From JANNPJ01 sp031400005 (GTDB lineage Bacteria > Actinomycetota > Actinomycetes > Actinomycetales > Kineosporiaceae): a stretch of DNA of 8,122 bases. The translations under genes were made by a program, and so were the position numbers. A model generated the notes under the pieces. That model ran no database searches and was not told the DNA's origin. It worked only from the letters and a program-made list of their open reading frames with translations. The stretch lies in the NCBI GenBank assembly GCA_031400005.1, contig JANNPJ010000051.1, forward strand, positions 1-8,122, written 5' to 3'. Shown in pieces: positions 1-4,912 of the stretch (the stretch's first letter is position 1; each line of letters begins with the position of its first letter).

Positions 1-593
1 CCATCGCTGCCCAACGCCGCAGACTGCCGATGGTCGAGCTCCCGGACTACACGCTGATCGGTCCGGACGGCCCGATTCGTCTGGCCGACGTCTTTGACGG
101 GCGCTCCCAGCTCATCGTTTACCACCACATGTGGTCCGATGGTGCGGAGTGGCAGTGCGGCGGTTGTACTGGGCTGACGTCGCAATACGTCCGGCTGGGC
201 ACCTTGGACAACTACGATGCCCGCTTCGTCATCGTTACCAACGGGCCCATCGACGAAGCGCTGGCCTACAAGGCCAAGGTCGGCAACACCATGGACTGGT
301 ACTCGTCAGCGGAAAGCTCGTTCGGCGCCGATGTCGACGCGCCGCCCGGCGGGGGTTTCGGCGTGAACGTATTCCTCCGCGACGGCGAAAAGGTCTATCG
401 CACCTGGCACACCAACGGTCGCGGTACCGAACAGCTCAGCTACACCTTCGCGTTGATCGACATCCTGCCGTGGGGCCGCCAGGAGGAATGGCAGGATTCC
501 CCCGACGGCTGGCCGAAGTCACCGACCTACTCCAAGTGGCTCGACTCTCCGGATGTCGCCCGGCTCTACGGGCCGGGCGGAGACGCCGAGTGA
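1..593 (+). CDS. DUF899 family thioredoxin-like protein, 5'-truncated by window edge
   Basis: The reading frame is open from the left edge (first full codon at base 3). It encodes IAAQRRRLP directly before the first internal Met at base 30, and that Arg-rich stretch followed by a MVEL-type strand is how DUF899 proteins run into their core domain. The gene therefore begins upstream of the window and Met30 is not its start. The visible 196 residues include the typical GPDGPIRLADVFDGR segment, the YHHMW strand, and a CGGC (CxxC) motif encoded at 156-167, the expected redox-active position of a thioredoxin-like fold. DUF899 proteins are predicted cytoplasmic dithiol-disulfide oxidoreductases with no well-defined substrate. 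The C-terminal half (WHTNGRGTEQL, then DILPWGRQEEWQDSP) also fits the family. The stop codon overlaps the start of the next gene by 4 bases (GTGA), which suggests one operon with translational coupling. Family assignment is firm; biochemical role is inferred. Confidence 0.88.
   Translation, partial: IAAQRRRLPMVELPDYTLIGPDGPIRLADVFDGRSQLIVYHHMWSDGAEWQCGGCTGLTSQYVRLGTLDNYDARFVIVTNGPIDEALAYKAKVGNTMDWYSSAESSFGADVDAPPGGGFGVNVFLRDGEKVYRTWHTNGRGTEQLSYTFALIDILPWGRQEEWQDSPDGWPKSPTYSKWLDSPDVARLYGPGGDAE
577..582 (+). promoter_or_regulatory. Shine-Dalgarno site selecting the GTG start at 590
   Basis: GCGGAG ends 7 bases before GTG 590 but 16 bases before the alternative ATG at 599. This favours the GTG that overlaps the upstream TGA stop. 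Confidence 0.5.
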
Positions 594-1438
594 CAGCAAT
601 GAGGCCTTCGCGCAATGGTCACCTGCCGATCAACGGTCTGAGTCTCTATTACGAGGTGTATGGCGACCTCGGCCCGTCAAAAACGGCTCCGTTGCTGCTT
701 ATTCCGGGTGCGTTCATGGCAACCGACTCGATGACGTCGTGGGTGTCGGCCTTCGCGGGCGGGCGCACTGTGATCGTCTTCGATCAGCAAGGGCATGGAC
801 GCACTCCGGATACGTCGCGCGAGATGTCCTATCCGCAGTTCGGCGACGACGCCGCGGCGTTGCTACGCGCGCTGAACGTCGAGCGCGCGGATGTGATGGG
901 CTACTCCCAAGGCGGCGGGACCGCGATGCAACTCGCGCTCCGGCACCCGACGCTGGTCAATAAGCTGGTCTCGCTGTCGGCCACGTACCGCCAGGACGGC
1001 TGGTATCCGTCGGCGCTGGCGGGCATCGAAAGTCTCAGCGCCACATTGCTTGCCGGAACACCCATCGAGAAGGTGTTCAAGGAGCACACCCCGGACGCCC
1101 CGGCATTCGACGCTTACCTCGAAAAGATGAAGGTCTTAAACATCAATGACCAGAACATCAGTGATGAGCAGATGCGTTCGATCTCTGCGCAGACGATGGT
1201 CATCGCCGGTGATGCGGATGGCGTGAAGCCGGAGCATGTGGTGGCGATGTTCAGGCTGCGCGGTGGCGGCGATGAGGAAGCGGCCGCGTCGGGGATGCTG
1301 CAGCAGGTTCCGGCCGCGCGCTTGGTGATTCTGCCGGCGGCATCGCATCTGGGGATCTTTGGGGAGTCAGCGGTGCTGGTGCCAATGGTGACCGCGTTTC
1401 TCGACGATGTGATGCCGGCGACGCCGGCTCTCTTTTAG
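590..1438 (+). CDS. alpha/beta-fold hydrolase
   Basis: A 282-residue protein, the normal length for a single-domain alpha/beta hydrolase. The visible landmarks are the early LPINGLSLYYEVYG strand pair, an oxyanion-region stretch LLLIPGAFM, the FDQQGHGRT turn, the nucleophile elbow GYSQGG with Ser106, a GDADGVKPEH segment in which Asp210 fits the catalytic acid, and ASHLG with His253 as catalytic base. The triad is complete, so the enzyme is probably active. It most resembles esterase- or haloperoxidase-like members, but the substrate cannot be read from sequence. There is no signal peptide, so it should be cytoplasmic. The same frame is open far upstream (from 131), but that extension lies inside the DUF899 gene and is out-of-frame noise. 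GTG 590 is chosen for its 4-base overlap with the upstream stop and its well-spaced ribosome binding site; ATG 599 is the alternative. It likely shares a transcript with the DUF899 gene. Confidence 0.9.
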   Translation: MTAMRPSRNGHLPINGLSLYYEVYGDLGPSKTAPLLLIPGAFMATDSMTSWVSAFAGGRTVIVFDQQGHGRTPDTSREMSYPQFGDDAAALLRALNVERADVMGYSQGGGTAMQLALRHPTLVNKLVSLSATYRQDGWYPSALAGIESLSATLLAGTPIEKVFKEHTPDAPAFDAYLEKMKVLNINDQNISDEQMRSISAQTMVIAGDADGVKPEHVVAMFRLRGGGDEEAAASGMLQQVPAARLVILPAASHLGIFGESAVLVPMVTAFLDDVMPATPALF

Positions 1439-1441
1439 GAG

Positions 1442-1503
1442 CCGGACCTGCGCCAGCGGCCCTGGCCGTCCGGGTCTGGGGCAGGCCGGCTGCGACGCCC
1501 CAG
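1442..1503 (+). terminator. tandem G+C-rich hairpins after the hydrolase gene
   Basis: The first hairpin has outer arms CCGGAC (1442-1447) and GTCCGG (1468-1473) with inner arms GCCAG (1452-1456) and CTGGC (1462-1466). The second has arms CTGGGGC (1476-1482) and GCCCCAG (1497-1503). They begin 3 bases after the hydrolase stop codon. There is no U-tract, which is common for actinobacterial terminators. The position suggests the end of the DUF899-hydrolase transcript. Confidence 0.5.
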
Positions 1504-1522
1504 CAGGAGTGCTCGCCGTGCA

Positions 1523-1540
1523 TCACCGACGACTCGGTGA
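1523..1540. promoter_or_regulatory. operator-like perfect dyad
   Basis: TCACCGA (1523-1529) and TCGGTGA (1534-1540) are perfect inverted 7-mers around a 4-base centre. The dyad lies at about -42 to -25 relative to the predicted start of transcription at 1565, so it covers the -35 area, where no good -35 hexamer is visible. This is a classic place for a repressor or activator site. The binding protein is unknown. Confidence 0.4.
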
Positions 1541-1553
1541 CTCGCTGAGGATC

Positions 1554-1559
1554 CATAAT
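1554..1559 (+). promoter_or_regulatory. -10 element, probable leaderless promoter for the DUF6602 gene
   Basis: CATAAT matches the TATAAT consensus at 5 of 6 positions and ends 5 bases before ATG 1565. Transcription would therefore begin at or next to the start codon. No Shine-Dalgarno sequence sits at normal distance from ATG 1565 (GAGGA at 1547-1551 is 13 bases away). Confidence 0.45.
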
Positions 1560-1564
1560 GGCTC

Positions 1565-2452
1565 ATGGCTATTCTCGAGGATTACTGGAGCGCCGTCCTG
1601 CGTCGGCTGCAAGCAGAGGTGAATGGGTTCAATAGTCTCATTGAACACGCCGGTGAGAGGGGTCGAGAAAACGAGCTCGCCTTGGCCCGGATATTGCAGG
1701 TGTTGGTGCCTTCCGCATATACGGTGGGTACCGGTCTGCTGATCGACTCGCAGGACGCGGCCAGCAAGCAATGCGATCTGGTGCTGACCGATCAAACCGA
1801 ACAACCACGGCTGCTGGCGCAAACGAACGAACTTCTGCATCCGGTAGAAACCGTGCGAGCCGTCATCGAGGTCAAGTCGACCTTGGACAAGGGGGAGATC
1901 CAGGATTCGGCGGAGAAGAAGGCGAGCATCGATGCGTTGGTGCCCTGCCGTCCGCAGCCGGATGGACGCACGGAGCATCCACTATTCTGTCTCGTTGCCT
2001 ACAAGGCGGCCACCTCGCCGGCGTCCATAGCTAAGAATCTCCGCGAACTGCCAGAAGGCAAACGACCGGATCTGGTCTGTTTGATTGAGCCCGGTTTGGT
2101 TGCCGGTCGCTATTTTCGCGGGCTTTCGGTGCAAAGCTCCGAAGCCGAGGTGGACGACCCGTACTATTGCGCGCTGATTCCGCTGCTAAATCGTCGTGGT
2201 GAAACGGTCCCACATGCGGTGGCGGCCAGGACGGCGTTGTTCGAAGGCGCCACGTACCCACTCATGCTGATCGAGAACCGTTTTCTCCTCGGCCATCCGG
2301 CGCGTGCGCTTTTGCTTTTCATGGATGCGCTGCTCAGTGAGCTGGCTCGAATAAGTGCCCGACCGGCGCCGATCAGCGTCAACTATATTACTCAACGGAC
2401 CCGCTACAGTCTGCCCGTGACGCTGGCTAAGCCAGGCAGTGCGAGAGATTGA
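1565..2452 (+). CDS. DUF6602 domain protein, PD-(D/E)XK nuclease-like
   Basis: A 295-residue protein. The first 110 residues carry a pattern typical of DUF6602: ILEDYWSAVLRRLQAEV, then GRENE (residues 33-37), VGTGLLIDS (55-62), SKQCDLVL with Asp71, and VIEVKSTL with Glu102 and Lys104. An acidic residue on the first helix, then Asp and E-x-K on adjacent strands, is the layout of PD-(D/E)XK phosphodiesterases, so a nuclease-like fold is inferred; activity is untested. The C-terminal half (DLVCLIEPG, RALLLFMDALLSEL) is not recognised as a separate domain. Met1565 is the only usable start, since an in-frame stop lies at 1556-1558. Its last 26 bases overlap the 3' end of the convergent PIN-like gene. 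Codon use is less G/C-biased than in the right-hand genes (ATA, CTA and AAT appear), consistent with an accessory gene. DUF6602 proteins have no established role that I know of; a defence function is a guess. Confidence 0.75.
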   Translation: MAILEDYWSAVLRRLQAEVNGFNSLIEHAGERGRENELALARILQVLVPSAYTVGTGLLIDSQDAASKQCDLVLTDQTEQPRLLAQTNELLHPVETVRAVIEVKSTLDKGEIQDSAEKKASIDALVPCRPQPDGRTEHPLFCLVAYKAATSPASIAKNLRELPEGKRPDLVCLIEPGLVAGRYFRGLSVQSSEAEVDDPYYCALIPLLNRRGETVPHAVAARTALFEGATYPLMLIENRFLLGHPARALLLFMDALLSELARISARPAPISVNYITQRTRYSLPVTLAKPGSARD

Positions 2453-2939
2453 TCTGGCCCAGGAAGGTGGTCAATCGAATGACGGCGAACTCCTGTTCTT
2501 CGCAGAACCGACCTAAGCTAGGTCGGGTGGGCTTGTCGCCCCAGTCTTCTGTCACCACGACCGGGGAGAGGCCAGGAGAGCCGTGAGCTAGTTCCAGATA
2601 GAGGCCAATGATTTCGGCCGATGACTCCGGTCGATCGCTGTCAATATCGCTCAGCCCGGTCTCATGCCCAGCGCGCTGGGCCAGGCCCTGCGCCTCAAGC
2701 TGAGCGGCCCAGGACACTTTTCGGTGTTTCCGGAGGCCCAGAACCGTGTTGGCCCAGATACACGGTGACTCATTCGGGGCGAGCCTGCGCAGTACGTCAA
2801 TGACACCGCGAGTGATCGCCAGTGCGTCCCTGAAAACCATGTCACTCATCGCCGCATATACCTCTCCGTGAGCACCCGGTCGCAGAATGTCAGTCAAGGA
2901 GAGCAGGGCGTGCCCATCAATGAGGTAGACGTGACTCAA
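2427..2939 (-). CDS. PIN-like domain protein, putative RNase toxin or effector
   Basis: A 170-residue protein. It opens with VYLIDGHALLSL, a PIN-type first strand with Asp8. Its middle has SSAEIIGLYLEL (Glu109, Glu116), where PIN proteins keep their second acid. It ends with VVVTEDWGD (Glu131, Asp132, Asp135) followed by LGRFCEEQEFAVIRLTTFL, the usual closing strand-helix-strand ending near FL. These acids fit metal-dependent RNase sites, but the exact subfamily is uncertain; it does not clearly match DUF4411. The start is TTG at 2939, the only initiation codon that keeps strand 1: the first ATG is at residue 31 and would remove Asp8. The TTG lies 6 nt after the first base region of the upstream XRE-ImmA stop (5-base gap), so translation is probably coupled. 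By analogy with XRE-COG2856/PIN pairs it would be the toxin or effector, held in check by the upstream gene. This is inferred. Confidence 0.68.
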   Translation of the reverse strand: MSHVYLIDGHALLSLTDILRPGAHGEVYAAMSDMVFRDALAITRGVIDVLRRLAPNESPCIWANTVLGLRKHRKVSWAAQLEAQGLAQRAGHETGLSDIDSDRPESSAEIIGLYLELAHGSPGLSPVVVTEDWGDKPTRPSLGRFCEEQEFAVIRLTTFLGQINLSHCLA

Positions 2940-2944
2940 GGGAT

Positions 2945-4102
2945 TTACTCGTCCACGAGTTCATAGGCCTGAACGGCGAGTGAATGCAATTCACTCAGCT
3001 GCCGGGCGGACAGATCCAAGAACTCCTGGGCGTCTGCCCGAGAGAACACCTGGTCGGTTTGCGCGCGCAGCAGCGGCTGGATGTAGCCGGCTCCAAATCG
3101 CTGGAGCCGAACCTGGGCTGCGGTTTGCGGATTTCCCGTACCTGCGCTGCCCTTGCGAACCTCGCGGACCTTCGCGACCGAATCTACTTCGTCGTAAAGT
3201 CCAGACCTGAGCAGTCCTAAGCTGTCCAACCGGACCGCGCTGGCCCGCAAACTGACGTTGAAGCGGTTGGCAATAAGACGGACGTCCTCGACAGTTGTTG
3301 CGCTGCCGCCGGCGAGGCGCAATGCTGCCGAAGCACGCGCCTCGCGTGCCGGAATGAGCATCGAGCTGGCGACCTCGTCACACCAGCGCTCAAGCCCGTC
3401 ATGGGTTGCTGCCACGCACAGATTTTCCGTCTTGGTGGATAGATGTGCGAGCTCATGCAGATACGTAAAAGTTCGTGGCTGGTAGCCGTAGTACGTATTG
3501 GCAGCAATCAAGGGAGCCGAGGTTGATTGTAACGAGAAGCCCCGCCAACCCCGGCTGCCGAGCGATAGCTGGAGGACCAATACGCCGCGGTCCTCGAGGG
3601 AGACTCGAACGGAGCGGGCGAAGGCGGCCGAACTTGATCCGCGCTCCCAGCTCGAATCTGATTCCAGCCATTCGCCAAGTTCGTGAGCCACCAGGTCGGG
3701 CGCGTCTTTGGGATACGAGCTACCGGGGATCCTGCTGGCTTCGCGGTATCCCTTGAGGCCAAGCCATTCGCTGATCCGCTGAACGCGCCTGGCGGTGCGA
3801 ACCGACGCTGCGTCATCGGGAGATACCTCTGCCGCGGTTCTGCCTGGGGCGGCCCGAAAGGCGCCGGGAACGTCAGCGTGAACCGGGGGATGCGGAAGGA
3901 AAAAGAAGGACTCGGGTCGTCGCAATACTTTCGCGAGCTTATGGAACTGCGAGCTCGTGGGTTGCGCCTTGCCTTGTCGCCAGCCATCAACGACCGAAGC
4001 CGGCACGCCAAGATCCTCGGCGAGGGCAGAGTTGCTGACGTTTGTCTCCTCCAGAGCCCAATCCAGCACAGTGGCTGAGATGGGCACGGCAACGGAGGAC
4101 AT
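2945..4102 (-). CDS. XRE helix-turn-helix fused to ImmA/IrrE metallopeptidase
   Basis: A 385-residue two-domain protein. Residues about 10-65 are an XRE-type helix-turn-helix (SNSALAEDLGVPASVVDGWRQGKAQPTS split over the recognition region), followed by the linker FFFLPHPP characteristic of XRE-COG2856 proteins. Residues about 135-290 are an ImmA/IrrE (COG2856) peptidase with the zinc motif HELAH (His216, Glu217, His220) and the downstream DEVASSMLIP segment, where Glu243 fits the third ligand. The site is intact, so proteolysis is plausible. Relatives include ImmA, which cleaves a phage-type repressor, and IrrE/PprI, which cleaves DdrO after DNA damage. The fused form can act as a DNA-binding regulator of its own operon. 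A C-terminal extension of about 90 residues is unassigned. It starts at ATG 4102 behind a possible leaderless -10, 45 bases after the stop of the unknown gene, and sits 5 bases ahead of the PIN-like gene. Likely antitoxin or stress sensor of that pair. Confidence 0.88.
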   Translation of the reverse strand: MSSVAVPISATVLDWALEETNVSNSALAEDLGVPASVVDGWRQGKAQPTSSQFHKLAKVLRRPESFFFLPHPPVHADVPGAFRAAPGRTAAEVSPDDAASVRTARRVQRISEWLGLKGYREASRIPGSSYPKDAPDLVAHELGEWLESDSSWERGSSSAAFARSVRVSLEDRGVLVLQLSLGSRGWRGFSLQSTSAPLIAANTYYGYQPRTFTYLHELAHLSTKTENLCVAATHDGLERWCDEVASSMLIPAREARASAALRLAGGSATTVEDVRLIANRFNVSLRASAVRLDSLGLLRSGLYDEVDSVAKVREVRKGSAGTGNPQTAAQVRLQRFGAGYIQPLLRAQTDQVFSRADAQEFLDLSARQLSELHSLAVQAYELVDE

Positions 4103-4108
4103 GGATCC

Positions 4109-4114
4109 AGAGTA
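4109..4114 (-). promoter_or_regulatory. possible -10 element, leaderless start of XRE-ImmA gene
   Basis: Read on the - strand, TACTCT fits the actinobacterial TANNNT pattern. It is followed by GGATCC and then ATG 4102, which would place the transcript start at the ATG. Short patterns of this kind arise often by chance. A GGA 4-6 bases before ATG could instead serve as a weak ribosome binding site. Confidence 0.3.
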
Positions 4115-4147
4115 AGTCGAGCGCTGCAGTTCCGCGATGGTTTCGTT

Positions 4148-4720
4148 CTACCCATCCAACTGACGGAGCATGGGGACGAGCAGGGAATTCAGTTCCCGGA
4201 CCAGAACCGCCACCGTGTGCCGGGCCAGTTCCGGAAGATCAGCCGATGGCTCGTCCGGCACCGGCGGGAACTGGTCCAGCGGAATGGGGGTATCTACGAT
4301 CAGTTGTCCGCGAGCATGCGGCGTTTTGCTCAGCTCGCGGTCCGAGGGCACGAGAAACTGGCCGAAAGTTTCCGGCCAGTTGCGCCAGCCCTGGTCGCGC
4401 CACCAGGTGCGGGATCGGCTGAGCGGTTCGGGCCAGGGAGTTACCAAAGTCACCTGGGCGACCAGCGTGCCGTCCCAACTGTTGCGTCGGCAGTCAGCGG
4501 TCAGTACCCGCCGATGAAAGCGCACGTATCCCGGGTCAAGGACCGGCGTCGTGGCCAGCCGCCAGGCAGCACAGGCGAAACCGACCGGCGCAATGTCACC
4601 CCAGGCGTCGGCGAAATCGGCATCGTTCCGCTCGACCATCGTTCCGTAGCGACTGGCTGCCGCTCCAGCATGTTCCCGGTCGTAGTCCTCGTCGACCCAA
4701 AAAGCGTCGTGCTGGGTCAC
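4148..4720 (-). CDS. unrecognised protein, 190 residues
   Basis: I do not recognise this family. The protein is soluble and rich in Trp, Arg and Asp. Visible stretches include FWVDEDYDREHAG near the N-terminus, a DADFADAWGDIAPVGFA block, VLDPGYVRFHRRVL, a Trp-rich TWWRDQGWRNWPETFG segment, and a C-terminal helix ELARHTVAVLVRELNSLL. There is no signal peptide, membrane segment or known catalytic motif. GTG 4720 is preferred because GGAGG lies 4 bases upstream. ATG 4765 would add 15 residues (MTSLGSWKATIPGGC) without a good ribosome binding site, and the frame is open even further upstream through the divergent promoter region. Coding status is supported by G/C third-position bias and a coherent sequence on this strand. 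It ends 45 bases before the XRE-ImmA start on the same strand, so it may be co-transcribed with that pair or be an independent flanking gene. Confidence 0.65.
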   Translation of the reverse strand: MTQHDAFWVDEDYDREHAGAAASRYGTMVERNDADFADAWGDIAPVGFACAAWRLATTPVLDPGYVRFHRRVLTADCRRNSWDGTLVAQVTLVTPWPEPLSRSRTWWRDQGWRNWPETFGQFLVPSDRELSKTPHARGQLIVDTPIPLDQFPPVPDEPSADLPELARHTVAVLVRELNSLLVPMLRQLDG

Positions 4721-4724
4721 ACAT

Positions 4725-4729
4725 CCTCC
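4725..4729 (-). promoter_or_regulatory. Shine-Dalgarno site selecting GTG 4720
   Basis: GGAGG on the - strand stands 4 bases before GTG 4720. The upstream ATG at 4765 has only a weak CTGGG-like sequence near it. The spacing to GTG is slightly short. Confidence 0.45.
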
Positions 4730-4809
4730 AGGAATCGTCGCCTTCCATGAACCGAGGCTAGTCATCCAGCACCCAGTTTCGGGGTAATTAGCGCTGACAA
4801 GCGGAGATA

Positions 4810-4847
4810 TTCCACAGGTCTTCAGATCTGTGGAAAAGTCTGTGGAC
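4810..4847. promoter_or_regulatory. three CCACA boxes in a divergent promoter region: operator or DnaA-box cluster
   Basis: TTCCACAG (4810-4817) and CTGTGGAA (4828-4835) form a perfect 8+8 inverted repeat with a 10-base centre. CTGTGGAC (4840-4847) is a third copy, 12 bases after the second. TGTGGAAAA (4829-4837) on the opposite strand is TTTTCCACA, which fits the DnaA-box consensus TTWTNCACA; the other two differ from DnaA-box consensus forms by one base. AGCGCTGA occurs on both sides (4790-4797 and 4849-4856). The site lies in the 192-base gap between the divergent unknown gene and the DUF1906 gene, so it could control either. Confidence 0.4.
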
Positions 4848-4900
4848 GAGCGCTGAAGTTGACTGAGGTGAGAGGGTGCCCTCCTGAGAAGGGCCAATCG

Positions 4901-4905
4901 GGAGG
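4901..4905 (+). promoter_or_regulatory. Shine-Dalgarno site selecting TTG 4913
   Basis: GGAGG lies 7 bases before TTG 4913, and the protein then starts with a clean signal peptide. A longer frame opening at TTG 4859 lacks such a site and would put 18 extra residues before the signal peptide. Confidence 0.65.
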
Positions 4906-4912
4906 AAACCCC

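Noticed and set aside
131..589. Long N-terminal extension of the alpha/beta hydrolase
   Set aside because: It lies wholly inside the DUF899 gene, is Arg-rich shadow sequence, and the hydrolase fold starts after 590.
30..593. Met30 as start of the DUF899 gene
   Set aside because: The frame is open to the window edge and encodes family-typical residues (AAQRRRLP) before this Met, so the gene begins outside the window.
1558..1635. Short 25-codon frame starting at ATG 1558, with GAGGA 6 bases upstream
   Set aside because: No recognisable product; its ATG overlaps the likely -10 and the frame overlaps the well-supported DUF6602 gene. A leader peptide cannot be excluded but has no support.
1523..1978. 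151-residue antisense frame over the DUF6602 gene
   Set aside because: Shadow of the opposite-strand gene, which has clear family motifs; this product has none.
2423..2435. CTGGCTAAGCCAG palindrome in the overlap of the convergent genes, as a bidirectional terminator
   Set aside because: The stem is only 5 bp with a 3-base loop, lies within coding sequence of both genes and has no U-tract, so it is too weak to call.
4859..4912. TTG 4859 start for the DUF1906 protein
   Set aside because: It would place 18 hydrophilic residues before the signal peptide and lacks the GGAGG that precedes TTG 4913.
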